Shown here: positions 46,565 through 57,567 of the stretch, piece by piece | How positions within the stretch are numbered: the first letter of the stretch is position 1 | How the letters are laid out: each line of letters starts with the position of its first letter | Assembly: GCA_905221605.1 (NCBI GenBank) | Contig: CAJNDS010001224.1 | Location: forward strand, 893,556 to 957,555 | Direction of reading: 5' to 3' | Length of the DNA stretch: 64,000 bases | From: Symbiodinium natans | Lineage: Eukaryota > Sar > Dinophyceae > Suessiales > Symbiodiniaceae | Made by a program: the position numbers and the translations under genes | Notes under the pieces: generated by a model | Databases searched by the model: none | What the model was told of the DNA's origin: nothing | What the model saw: the letters and a program-made list of their open reading frames with translations, nothing else

Positions 46565-47640
46565 ACACAAGTGGCCTGAGACCTGGGAGGCGTTGCATCG
46601 GCTCGGCCCTCGCAATTTTTTGACAGAGTTCTTGGAGATGCGCCAAGCATCTTGAAAGCAACCTCTAAGTGGATGTCAAAAACTAAGGGCGCGAACCCTA
46701 AGCCCTAAACCCTAAACCCTAAACCCTAAACCCTAAACCCACACCCCTGATTCCGGGCGGCTTCGGAAACCGAGCATGTGACCATTTGCGAACAAGTGGT
46801 GCGGAAGATACCTAGAGTTAGCTAGGGATCTTCACTTCTGATCGAAGGAACCTGCCTCAAGTATGGGGCCTTAAACTGTATAGGCATTCTTGCTATGATT
46901 CTTAAGTAGCTACATTAAGTAGTGTTGTATCATGACTAGTGCAGTCCCCCGGAATTGTGAGAAAAAACCGAAAAATTAGTCAGCGGGAAAAAGTCGGGCG
47001 ATGCAAAACCTCGGCGAGGCTGTTGAATAGAGTTGTTATCTAGAAATCGCTTCTGAACTGAGCCTGAGAGATTCTTCTGAAAGACAGGGATCCATCTGTT
47101 GGGGGGGGGGGGGGTGTGGACCCTAATCACCAGACAACATTACGGGGTCACTTGGGCACTTTGGTTCTGAGTCCTCAGGCATTCAGTTCCAGAAGGGTTG
47201 TTCGCAGATGGTAGGGCCACGGTAGGGCTTCGAAACATCCAGAAGCTCACACCTTGTTCTTTTGAACCCGTGAATTCTGGTAAATCCCCAGATGCTGTGA
47301 ATCACTCATATGGGTATTTCCCAAAATCGGGGGAACCCCTTTTATACCCGAAATAGAATAGAATCCCCTTAAAGGGACCCCCGAAAAGGGTACCCCCATT
47401 TTTCGGAAACCCCCATATAGGGGCCATTAGGGGCCCTAATAAACTTGGAACAGGGCTTCGGGGGGGGGGGGGGGGATTATTATAGTAGAATCTTTCTAGG
47501 GACTCCAAAAAGAGACTGTTAGTAGTTATGCCGACCCCTAATATAGGGGCCTTAATAATTGGAATAGGGTTTGGGGTGGTTCTTCTGGTGCATTCATAGA
47601 GGCAGACTAGTAGTACTGATTCCGACCGCTATATATTGTT
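46565..47640. other. No gene seen; telomeric array and family G-like elements
   Basis: 46690-46745 is a CCCTAAA array. 46935-47110 is unique sequence ending in a G15 run. 47270-47610 carries repeated words ATAGGGGCC, TAATAATTGGAATAGGG and TTCCGACCCCTA, also seen near 25180-25275 and 52845-53055 (family G). Confidence 0.5.
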
Positions 47641-47740
47641 TATGCCAAGGCCTCCTGTCTTTTCCGGACCGCATCCAGCACGGAGTCGAGCAACTCGGCA
47701 CCCTTCAGTGTAGTGGCCCTGCCCGCTCCCGAGCTACTCG

Positions 47741-49034
47741 GACGTCTGTCCGACTGGGGTTTTTGGGGGGCCTGCCCGCCTTGTAAGGACTTTCCCAAGC
47801 TTTGGGTTCGGAGTTCAGGTTGCGGAGTTTGAAGGTGAACTAGAAACGCGGGAGGGGCAGCTGAGACATGAACATCGGTAGCAAAGGTTTAGGACCCTTA
47901 GGGTTTCAAGGCTTGCCGTGGGGGTTTTGTTTTGCCTTCTCGACTGCAGGGGGCTGAGGGCTTCGGGAGCTTTAGAATTGTTGCTTGGGAGCCCTTTTGA
48001 TTTAGTAAGTCTACTTAGTATACCCTAGAGACCTACAATAAGCCCCATAACCCAACCTTCTAACCCTACTTTCTCAGTCAAAAAAGCTTCCACGTGTGGA
48101 GTTTTGGGACTTTAGGTTTAAGGGCTCCTAGGTTGTGTCTAGGCAGCGACCTTGAGCTTTAGAACTGGAGGCTGTGGAGTCTGAAGCATGCAAAGAACTC
48201 GTCTTCTTGAACTCTTCATTGAACCCGCGATTCCGATAGTGGCCTCCAGCGTCTTCTTTCGTCAGCTTGTCTGAGTAGTCCCTCGGTTTACATCTTTAAG
48301 CATGGCATGCCGTGTTCTTTCAACTCACTTGCAAAACGCACGAAGCACGGCAAAAAAAAACAACGAAGTGGTTGAACATAGCAAACTGCTTCAAACTGCT
48401 GCGTGCCTGGGACATGCGCGAGCTCATGCATGGCTGAGGATCGAGGGACCCTAAACCCTAAACCCTTTTGCAACAGGCTTTCCACCTCGCCCGGAGTTGG
48501 TGCCACTCGAAACCCTAAACCCTAAACCCTAAACCCTAAAAAAGACCCATGAGCGCTTGTCAGCTTCTGATGGCTGCGGAAGTGCAGTTGTTGCTGGCGA
48601 TTGGCGGCTGGTTCAGGATGACGGGTCGGGGTTGCCTGAGTTCACAAGGCTAACGTGCTTACGTCCCTAAACCGTAAACCCTAAACCCTAAACCCTAAAC
48701 CCTGAACCCTAAACCCAGCTTCCGGTCATGTCGCTTCGCCGCTCGTGGCATGATAAGGATGTGCCGGATCACTTCGTCATTTAGCCACTTCTTTTCTCGG
48801 GTCCTTTGTGTGGTCCTTCCGATAGTCGAGCCTGTACATAGAAGCTATCCTTAACCAAAGGTGTCCTGGGCCTGGGAGTTTGGAGTCTGGGAGGGAGGGG
48901 AGGGGGTGATTTTTGCCACCCCAAGCCGCAGGAGGCTCTGAAACCCTAAACCCTAAACTCCTTAAACTCCCTAAACCCTAAGCCCCAAACCCTAAACCCT
49001 AAACCACAAACCCTAAACCCTAAACCCTACATGC
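47741..49034. other. Mostly non-coding; a few coding-like islands
   Basis: Minus strand 48800-48718 reads KKWLNDEVIRHILIMPRAAK and 48640-48570 reads VILNQPPIASNNCTSAAIRS; either could be 3' exons of the protease upstream, but neither could be joined with confidence. Telomeric arrays at 48510-48540, 48675-48715 and 48940-49030. Confidence 0.35.
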
Positions 49035-52000
49035 CTCCAGAGTTCCCCGGGTTGATGGCCGCGTCGACCTTCACAGCCGGGCTCGGCGCCAAGAATAAGA
49101 CGAAGAGGAGAGGCTGAGAGCGCGCCAGGGGCGGAGAGAGAGAGAGGAGGGTTTAGGGTTTAGGGTTTAGGGTGTAGGGTTTAGGGTTTAGGGTTTTGGG
49201 TTAGGGCTTGAGAGAGAGGGAGAGGGAGGCAGGAGAGGGAGAGATAGATCGAGAGAGAGAGAGAGAGTAGGGTCTAAGATGGATCTGAGGTATGATATAG
49301 CTATAATAGGATAGCGGCGGGCAAAACAGAATGAGCAAGGCGGGACCGCACGAAGTAAGCAAAAGCCAACCAACTGTGCAGATTGTCATCACAAGTACGT
49401 GTAACCCTACTGATACCTACCCAACCTCCAAGTACTTGGCGTGCGGAGCTCGCAACGCAAGTCCGAGTCTGACGAGCCCATCGGAACCCACAAGCGCCAG
49501 CCGCCTGAATTACCAGCTGGCGCTCGCCGCCTTCGGGACACACATGTGGAGAAGGAGGCGAGGTGGGGGGCGGGGCTTTGGTTCCACCAGGTGCATTTCG
49601 TGGGCTCCCGGAATCTAGGCCCCCCGAAAGGTATCAGAATTTACTTGGAGGTTCACGGGTAGTGAATGATGAGTAGGGTTATGTAAGTACCCTAAATAGG
49701 GCTATAAATATAGCTACCATACGTACAAGCTTACTTAAAACTACCCATGAACCTCCAAGTAGAGATACGACGACAATGTCCTAAAGAATGATGTTTCACG
49801 TGTCGCTGTGGCAGGCATGTGGACCTCCCCTCATGAGTTGAAAACTCAAATTCCTGTGCGCAAAACCCGGAAGGCCCTAAACTCTAAGCCCTTGCCCTTA
49901 ATGTTCCAGCAGCTAAGAACTTGGGATTCAGGGTGCTTCCCTCCCAGGCGAACTTTGAGTTGGTTTAAGGCCCCTCCGACCCCAAAACGAGAAGGAGCCC
50001 TACGAGACTGAGCAGTTGTACAGCCGAGGGCCCGCAGTGCACTCGAAACCCGAAGCCTTTGATGGTGGATCCTTAACAAGGGTTTCACAGGAGAGGCAAG
50101 GTTTACGACACATCCAGAGCAAAGATATACTTAATCTTGGAACTCACCAACGCACGAACTGCGCAACATCTACCCCTTCTCACCCCTTTTGAGATACTCC
50201 GACTGACACGAAGGCGAGGCCTCTCCAGACCCTTCAGATCTAGTCCGCTAAGCTGAACCGCGTGCTTCAAAGCCCGAAGTCCTGATCCCTGAACCCTTTT
50301 ACAACCCTAAACTCCAGCCTATGGGCGAGAAGGTGTAGTCCATCAGGTCTATCCGCGACACCACGCCCCGCGTCACGCAGATGTTCTCGCCACCCATCGG
50401 GTATCCTGAGGCCGAGAGTGGCTTTTAGTCTTGTGGGCGCTTCGTGTTGAGGACCCGATAACCCTAAAGGAATTTGTGCCCTGAACTACATAACTACATG
50501 GGTGGAAATGACAGAACAGGATGGGCCCTAAATCCAAAACCTCGGAGACTCCTTGCTTGGCGGTTCATGGTACTTACTAACCACTTATAACTGGGCTTGT
50601 AACCCTACTTATAATTGGGATAACCCCTATAAGGCCCTTTAGGTGTATTATAAGTAGGGTTATAAGTACAGTTCTCATTGGTTAGTAAGTACCATGAACC
50701 TCCCAGTGCCGCATGCTGCAGAGACCAAAAAGGCTCCGGAAAGGAAACCTCGGACGCCAAGAAGCCGCGAAAAAAAGAAAGCCTCAAGAACCCCTGTACC
50801 CCCCTCGCCCAACCCCCAACCCCCTGCCACCCCTCAACCCTAAACCCTAAACCCTAAACCCTAAACCCTAAACCCTAAACCCTAAACCCTAAACCCTAAA
50901 CCCTAAACCCTAAACCCTAAACCCACCCCTTGTTTCTATCCGGGCCTTATGCGCGCCACCCCTGCCACCAAGCCCGAGACTCCAAACCCAACGCCTCAAG
51001 TCCCAAACCCTCACGGGACTCTACTTGGAGGTTCATGGTACTTACTAACCAATTCTGACTGTACTTACAACCCCACTTATAATATACCTCTAAAGGGCCT
51101 TATAGGGGTTATCCCAATTGTAAGTAGGGTTATAAGCCCAGTTAGAAGTGGCTAGTAAGTCCCATGAACCTCCAAGTACCCTGGACCCCTAACCTTGCAT
51201 TCAGGTGGTATAAGGGCCATATTAGGAATATATTATGGGACCCTGCAGGGGTGCAACCTTAGGGGTGCAGGTCTTAATTACCTGACAACCCTGAACAAGC
51301 AACCCTAAACTCAAGAATCTAAACCTGAACACAAACCTAAACCCTTGTTGCCTACTTGAAGGTTCATGGATAGCTATAAGTTGGATACTGGACTAACTTG
51401 CATAGCCCATCTAGGGCATTTTTCTGCGCCAAAACCCTTAACCCCAAACCCTAAACCCTAAACCCCAAACCCCAAACTCTAAACTAAGCGCCCTCAACAT
51501 CCCCAGGCCGCACTTCTCCCCGAGCCCCCAGGCCCACGGTGAGGATGTCGGCATCGAGCGGGGGGATCTCCTCCGAAAGCTCGATGGCGCCGAGGCCCTG
51601 CAGGTGTTTAGAGCTTAGGGTTTAGGGTTTAGGGTTTAGGGTTTAGGGTTTAGGGTTTAGGGGTGTAGGGATGTTTAGGGTTTAGGGTCTAGAGTTTTGG
51701 GTTTTGGTTTTTAGGATTCAGGGGCTAGGGTTTAGGGGGCTTAAGGGGGGATCAGGGGGGGGTTTAGGGGCTTAGGGTTCTTTAGGCGATTCTAAGAAGT
51801 TTCAGACCTTTAGGTGGTTTCGGAGGTTCAGGGGGGTTCAGCGGGTCTCGGAGGATAATGTGTAGGTGCTGAGGAAGGACCTCAGACCTCCCCAGCTTCC
51901 GCAGGCAAACCCTAAACTGTGCTGACCCCTTGCATAAGCCATGAACATCCTCATGATGGGAACCCCAAAACGGCACCCCCGGTGCCCCTATTCTTGTGGG

Positions 52001-54499
52001 AACCCAAAAACGGTACCCCGACTCATTTGGGAAACCGCAGCACATAAGGGCCGCCATGTCTACTCCTTTCCCGATTATTAAACCCCCATAACCCCTAATA
52101 TTGAAAAACCTCCCCATATTCTTTCACATCACTGTAATGGTAATAGATTTCTAGTAATTGCTTTTTACCGCCTGAAGGGTACACATGCATGGTTAATGTC
52201 GCCCAACTGCTGGTGCTTGCAAATTCGCCAACCCTCGACCCTCAACCCTAAACCCGAAACCGTAGGCCCCTGCTTTATTCACTACATGCGCCGGGCCTTT
52301 TGCGAAGAGAGAAAAGATGTCCCTGAACTATGCGAAAATGAACTGCTCCCCACGGTGCACATCTGATGATATGGATTTGTGGCTGATCGATTCGCATCTA
52401 GGATTATTAATACGTTCATGCACAAACCATCCGTGGTCGAAGAAAGGTGTTACTGAAAGAGAAATTCCAGCTCAAGAACCGCTCAGGAAGCTACTGTTTG
52501 CCTTGTGGTTCACGCCTTTCGCTGACACATGATCATGAAGGTCGTCCATTGAACTACATCGAAAAGACCTGGAAACCAATCAACTAGGAACAAGACCTTA
52601 CAAATATGGCATGACGTCTTTGTGTACTCATTGGTTTCATTCGCTTACTCAGATTCCGCCGCCCTGCTTGCGGTGGCACCTGCATGTGATTCCAAGAAGT
52701 CCCAAACCCCAAACCCTAAACCCTAAACCTAGACCCTAGACCCTAAACCCTCTGAAGACAACGGGGCCTCCCAGAAGCCAGAGTCCTTGACCTCGGGCAG
52801 AGCGGCTTTCCCTCGGGTCCGGAAGCTGACTTTTCCAGACTCACATAGGGGCCTGAATAATTAGAATGGTTTGGGGTTTAGGGTTTAGCGTTTAGGGTTT
52901 GGGGTTGAGGGTTTAGGGTTTAAGATTTATGGTTTAGGGCTAGGGTTATATGGGCCTGAATAATTAGAATAGAGTTTTGCGGGGTATTATATAGCATGTT
53001 TATAAAGGAACCCCACGGGGATACGATTACATATTATTCCGACCCCTATATGATCCCGGGACGCGAGTCCGCCTCGTCTTTGCCTGGAGCTAGCCCTATT
53101 CATATTCGTGTAAGATCAACCCTTCGAACCGAGACGAGCCCCAACTGGGTACTTATAACCCTGCTTGTAACTACCCAAGTGGGGTCATCCCTCCCTAAAC
53201 CCTAAACCTAAACCCTAAGCCCTAAACCCTAAACCCTAAACCCTGAACCCTACACCGGCGACCTCCAGCACTGCAAGGTCACACTGCGGCGATGAGCAGA
53301 GCACACCTAGACTGGACTGGATTTCGGGTAGTTGTAAACCCTAAGCCCTCAACCCTAAACCTTAATCCCTGAACCCTTTTTGGGGTGTCTTTCTACGAGG
53401 GGGCCATATTCAATAGGGGCCCCAAGCAAGGTAGCAGAATCTAGGGAACTTCCCATTTGGGGTCCCTGTACAAGTTAAAAATTCTTGGGGCCCCCTGTGC
53501 AAGTTAAACTTTTCTGTATGCTACATGGGGTTGTCTACTCCGCCGATAGAGTCTGAAGATTCGTTCCAGATCACGCCCACGAGAGATATTGAAGAAGGGC
53601 AGCTCACCTGCGCCCCTCAACTCTGTACTGGTTCTTGTTAGGGACCCTTGGATGTTAACGGCCAATCAGGGAATTCCCTTCTTGCAATTCTGAGCTTGAG
53701 GCCAAGTAGGATTTACCCAGAGAGCCCAATACCCCCTTAATTAAGGAATATAATTTACAGCATAGGGTTCCTTCGTCTTCTTGAAGGTTTATGCCTTAAA
53801 TGGATGGGCATTGGGCTCTTTGAGTAGGTGTCATGCGGACCCGGACCTGGAAAGAAAGAAGGCGGACTCTTTTTGGGGACGACGTACTTCCGTGACCCAA
53901 TGCCTTCAATTAATCATTACAATCCCCTTAAAGCCCTACATGTAAGTCCCCCCTACCGAAACAGAACTTCTGCCGTCTGCATGCCGAAAACCCCCAGATG
54001 CTGAACCCAAGCGACCGCAGTGACCGCAAAGGAAAGAGCCCACCCGCCAGTTGCCATGAACTGGTGGCCAAGTGCCCTAAACGTCGTTAGAAGTATAGTC
54101 ACCACACTTAAAACCCTACCTATAACTACCCATGACCCCCAAGTATACTGGACGTATGCCTCGGCACTGGCAGGGTAGCTCACGGCATCGCCATAGCGGC
54201 GCACGCGCACCACCACCTCAGACAGCGGCTAGGTCCACCCCTACCCTGTGGCACTCTGTCCCCCTTGCTTGCGTGCCCCTGACATGCCCCAAGGCCAAAT
54301 CCCCATGAGCCGCCCAAAACGTCCCAGCGGCGGCGTGGCTGACGACGTGGGCGTTGGTCAGCACCTGCCGGCGCGAGGCGTCAATGCAGAAGCCTGGGCT
54401 TCGCGGCCGCTTTTGGGGATCTTGGGCTTGGGGCCTCAGGAATCTTCACCTTGAAGCCAGTGTGTGCCAGTGGCTTTGATGGTTCCGGCGGCCACAATA
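49035..54499 (-). CDS. Deg/HtrA-type serine protease, partial, 8 exons located
   Basis: Exons 54499-54450, 54393-54332, 54216-54154, 53283-53263, 52791-52768, 51597-51534, 50405-50327 and 49081-49035 keep one frame across seven introns. They read in Deg order: GFCIDASRRQVLTNAHVVSH (catalytic His), VVVRVRRYGDAVSYPASAEA, CDLAVLE (catalytic Asp), VKDSGFWE, GLGAIELSEEIPPLDADILT, VGYPMGGENICVTRGVVSRI and KVDAAINPGNSGG (catalytic Ser). Two exons are only 21 and 24 bases. Four introns have GC donors (54217-54331, 51598-52767, 50406-51533, 49082-50326) and three have GT. Introns of up to 1.25 kb are filled with telomeric arrays and family A, C and G elements. Known: Deg enzymes degrade misfolded proteins in plastids, mitochondria or the secretory route; targeting is unknown because the first exon was not found. 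The 3' end past the active-site serine is also not assigned. Confidence 0.78.
49640..49762. mobile_element. Family A-type element, short subfamily (in protease intron)
   Basis: Ends ACTTGGAGGTTCACGGGTAG and CTACCCATGAACCTCCAAGT with the inner TAAGTACCCTAAATAGGGCT. The same subfamily occurs decayed at 22651-22765, 42460, 54079-54150, 58080-58216, 59339-59450 and 60331-60452. Confidence 0.8.
50555..50707. mobile_element. Inverted-repeat element, family A (copy 4, in protease intron)
   Basis: Same orientation as the copy at 4277, opposite to the copy at 51022 in the same intron (50406-51533). Confidence 0.88.
50837..50925. repeat. Interstitial telomeric array (CCCTAAA)n in protease intron
   Basis: About 12 perfect units between two family A elements. 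Confidence 0.93.
51022..51178. mobile_element. Inverted-repeat element, family A (copy 5, in protease intron)
   Basis: 157 bp palindrome, TACTTGGAGGTTCATGGTAC to the complementary CCATGAACCTCCAAGTA. Confidence 0.9.
52845..53055. mobile_element. Family G element split by telomeric repeats (in protease intron)
   Basis: GGGCCTGAATAATTAGAAT occurs at about 52851 and again at about 52951, on either side of a degenerate TTTAGGG array; the element then goes on to TTATTCCGACCCCTATATGA. Confidence 0.65.
53716..53827. mobile_element. Inverted-repeat element, family C (in protease intron)
   Basis: Ends AGAGAGCCCAATACCCCCTTAA and GGATGGGCATTGGGCTCTTT, inside intron 53284-54153. A family A-type half element follows at 54079-54150, just inside the donor. 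Confidence 0.8.
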
Positions 54500-54712
54500 C
54501 TCGGAGTATATGGGAATTCGCGTTGGGGATTGGAGTCAAAAGGTCAGTCTTGGGACTTCCTCTTTCGCGAAGAGACGGCAAGTGGCTGTGAGGGTTGGGC
54601 TTTGCATTCGGGGATACTCATCCACACATGCATTCCGCATGCTGTCGGACAGCTATGCAGAGTTCGAGGTTCGCAACTGTGGACCTTGCAACTGATTGGT
54701 CTCACATGGTCT

Positions 54713-54779
<67 letters not shown>
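54713..54779. repeat. (CA)n microsatellite
   Basis: About 33 CA units without interruption. Confidence 0.95.
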
Positions 54780-54782
<3 letters not shown>

Positions 54783-54986
54783 GAACTGCAGATATAATTT
54801 CTCGCCACTCCCCACCCATTCCTCACACTTATGTTTCATGTAAACCTTGTCGCAACCATTCGAAGAAACCCCTGCAAAGATGTTTTGATGGTCCCCAGAG
54901 GAGTACACCTGAAAGTAGAATGTATGCCCGAAGCATAACGAGTTGCCTTGGCAAGCATGGCACCAATGAAACATCGACTCACAAAC

Positions 54987-55071
54987 CTTGTTCAGGAGCC
55001 GGATCCTGTTGAAGATGTCTGCGAACGTGTCCTCGGAAGGATCTTGCATTGCGGGGTTCAAGCGTTCGACC
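54987..55071 (-). CDS. Coding exon, unrecognised
   Basis: Bounded by TTTAG before 55071 and a GT donor after 54987, reading VERLNPAMQDPSEDTFADIF, then NRIRLLNK. It lies upstream of the protease exons on the same strand, but its phase does not fit the next located exon, so either an exon is missing between them or it belongs to another gene. Confidence 0.45.
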
Positions 55072-56153
55072 CTAAACCCTAAACCCTAAACCCTAAACCC
55101 TAAACCCTGATGCAGACAAGGGCGAGTGAATAGGAACGGCTCAAGGCAGGGGGATTCGACACCCTCAACTCAGGAATAAAACCAGGGTTTAGGGCTTAGG
55201 GTTTAGGGTTTAGGGTTTAGGATAGTGTAGGGCACTCTCCTGACTTCCATGTACTTTAAGAACACGGAGGATCAAGGAATCGTATTTGTAATTCCTCTGG
55301 CCCTGTATTGGCCAAGTTGTGCTTGCCAACTCTGATGAAGCAAGCCGCTGCCACGGTGAAGTCCAGTTGGCATAGGCAGATCTCACGAAGACCTGGGCAC
55401 CCTAAACCTGAAACAGAATCGGGGACCACGGCCCCCATTAAAGGAAGTCCGATGAAAGCCCCGACAAGGGATAGAGTCTAGGGTTTAGGGTTTAAGGATG
55501 TAGTGGGCATACATCAGCAGGATGAAAGTTGCGTCGCACTAGCATGTCTTTCGTTGGCGGAGGACTCGGAGTACGATCAAGTGCATTTTACGTGGCCCGG
55601 CCAGCGGACGAATTTCCGCGCTGTTTTATACATATATTACTCTTTTGTTCCGACGGAGGACTTTAAATCCTCCACGCCCCAGAGGCACGCCTTGTGGAGG
55701 AGTCTATGGGGGTGGGGGTTTGCACGTACATGCTGTCATAAGTGCCGATGCGACGAACTCTCGTCCTGGCGCAGTATACCATACTCCAGGCTAAAAATCA
55801 CAGTATGCTTACTTTCATGGACCCTTGTACATAGACTACACTCCAGCATTGTGAACTGAAGCGGTTCGGTGCTGGACACACACACACACACATGCTTTAT
55901 GCAAGCACTCGCCTCCCGTGATTCTCACCCCACGTAAAATACACTAGGGTTCCTTATATGGTTTGAGGGATATCCTTAATTTAGGTGTATTGGAGTCTCT
56001 GGGGCGTTTCGTAGGCAGTTACAAGTAGGGTTATAAGCACCCTCAAGCCTCAACCCTTCACCCTGAACTCCATCCCCTCAGCCCTGAACGCCCCTCAGCC
56101 CAAGCTTTTGACCCTAAACCCCTAAAAAACCTTAGCCCCAAAAAGCCCTGAAC

Positions 56154-56253
56154 TTGGGATGTTCCCCCTAACACAAACAATCCTTAATAAGGATTATAAT
56201 CGGGGTACTATGATCCCTATCAAGGACTGCTAGTGTAAGAGGGAACATCTCAA
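56154..56253. mobile_element. Inverted-repeat element, family B (copy 6)
   Basis: TTGGGATGTTCCCCCTAACA with GTGTAAGAGGGAACATCTCAA as partner. Confidence 0.85.
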
Positions 56254-56889
56254 CCCTCGACCCTAAACTCTCCAGATCCGAAACTATTTGGGGGAAGGGG
56301 CCTTGACTACACTCTTCCGAAGGTCCCCTGGCTCCGCGCGGCCGCCCGGCGCCCGCAACGCCATGGGGGTTTTAGGCTTGCGGGTTTAGGGTCTAGGGTT
56401 TGGGGTTTAAGGGGCTTCCTGGCTCCTAAAATGAGGGTTAGGAAAAAAACGGGTGCCCCAAATGCATTGTGAATCCCCCCCTCGTTTTTCCACGTGCCTG
56501 AAGTGCGGGGGAGGATTGGGGTGGCGGCTTTGGCTCCTTCTAGGTATCATTTTCGGGGTTAGGGTCCAGCTTTGGGGTTCGGGAGCCCTGAACCCTAAAA
56601 CCCCCTAGACCCCCTGGACCACTTAGACCCTCTAAAACCGCTACAGCCCCTAAACCGGACCTCTTCGCTGAAGGCTTCAGAGTGTGGCCGTAATCTTTTT
56701 GGCTTATGCTGTTTTTATTTCTTTGTTCTCAGGGCGTTTAGTGTGTGTTAGGGCGTTTGGGGGTTGCGTTAAGGTCTTGAGGGTTTAGGGTTTGGGGTTG
56801 TGTTTAGCTTTAGGACTGTTGCTGCTGCAGGCTGTGTCCAAGATTCCAATCGCGACGGCAAGATGCGGTTGAGCTTCCAGCTCTCTAGC

Positions 56890-57000
56890 CAGAGAGCCCA
56901 ATGCCCCTTAATTAAGGCCTAAACCCTAAACCCTACACCCTAAACCATTAAGGAATATACCTTCAACTCTTTCAGGATCCTAGCATTTTTTGTGGTATCT
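56890..57000. mobile_element. Family C element interrupted by a telomeric insert
   Basis: AGAGAGCCCAATGCCCCTTA, ATTAAGG, then a 29-base run of CCTAAACCC units (56918-56946), then ATTAAGG again and AATATACCTTCAACTC. The 7-base word ATTAAGG is duplicated exactly around the telomeric run. Confidence 0.8.
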
Positions 57001-57368
57001 TCCTAACTTTGGGGGGCAGTGGGGCTCTTTGGGAAGCAGCGGCACGAGAAGACGAGGCGTGATAGAGGGTAAGAAGCGACGCGACAAAAAGAGGCGTGAT
57101 GGAACCTCCACGCTGTCTATAGCCTACACGTTGGCCTCCAAGCTGTTCTTCTGCCACTTGTACAGAGAGAGCCCAATACAAATGATTAAGGAGCATTCCA
57201 CGAACGGACTCTATCTACCCAGACTGCCCAATACTAAGAATGTGAGAAGAACGTGCCTTAACGTATCTGAGGATCCTTCTGTAAACCCTAAACCCTAAAC
57301 CCTAAGCCCTAAACCCTAAACCCTAACCCCTAAACCCTAAACCCCATGGTACAGTAGTTCAGGTGCAC

Positions 57369-57444
57369 CTTGCGCCACAGCTCGTCGAGTCCATTCCGGG
57401 CCTGCTGAAGCTCGGAGCGACTCTTCCGCCTTGCTTTGTGGCGG
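57369..57444 (-). CDS. Coding exon, helical, unrecognised
   Basis: AG before 57444, GT donor after 57369, reading RHKARRKSRSELQQARNGLD, then ELWRK. A telomeric array of 17 units touches its 5' border. Confidence 0.45.
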
Positions 57445-57445
57445 C

Positions 57446-57567
57446 TTAGGGTTTAGGGTTTAGGGTTTAGGGTTTAGGGTTTAGGGTTTAGGGTTTAGGG
57501 TTTAGGGTTTAGGGTTTAGGGTTTAGGGTTTAGGGTTTAGGGTTTAGGGTTTAGGGTTTAGGGTTTT
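57446..57567. repeat. Interstitial telomeric array (TTTAGGG)17
   Basis: Perfect units; the complementary CCCTAAG at its edge supplies the AG acceptor of the exon at 57444. More arrays at 57640-57735 and 57900-57990. Confidence 0.95.

Larger units (their letters stand above)
40013..47740 (-). pseudogene. Beta-tubulin gene in pieces, partly frameshifted
   Basis: Minus-strand segments in tubulin order: 47740-47641 (GHYTEG, one-base shift, then AELLDSVLDAVRKRQEAL), 44186-44113 (CGGGAGAGMLLISKVREDP), 42050-41696 ([14 protein letters not shown], shift, [30 protein letters not shown], a missing stretch of about 12 residues with a shift, then [11 protein letters not shown] and [14 protein letters not shown]), about 40970-40895 (GLKMAVAFAGNSTANQEM), 40396-40323 ([20 protein letters not shown]) and 40135-40013 ([18 protein letters not shown] to an acidic tail and stop). 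The last three join in frame through a GT-AG (40397-40894) and a GC-AG intron (40136-40322), so the 3' end looks gene-like while the middle is broken. An intact acid-amidase gene lies between the first two segments. The amino end and residues of about 160-220 were not found. Confidence 0.75.
55072..57368. other. No gene assigned; mobile elements and telomeric arrays
   Basis: Telomeric arrays at 55072-55109 and 55190-55220; half a family C element at 55946-56003; a family B element at 56154-56253; a family C element interrupted by telomeric repeats at 56890-57000. 55500-55860 is unique plus-strand sequence with an open frame of weak protein character. 56827-56880 on the plus strand reads VQDSNRDGKMRLSFQL, faintly EF-hand-like, but its last ligand is missing. 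Confidence 0.5.

Noticed and set aside
47641-47705. GAELLDSVLDAVRKRQEALA as last exon of the protease gene
   Set aside because: It matches beta-tubulin (EGAELIDSVLDVVRKE) far better and has the tubulin frameshift just before it.
56827-56880. EF-hand exon on the plus strand (DSNRDGKMRLSF)
   Set aside because: The twelfth loop position is Phe instead of Glu, and the strand differs from its neighbours; kept only as a remark.
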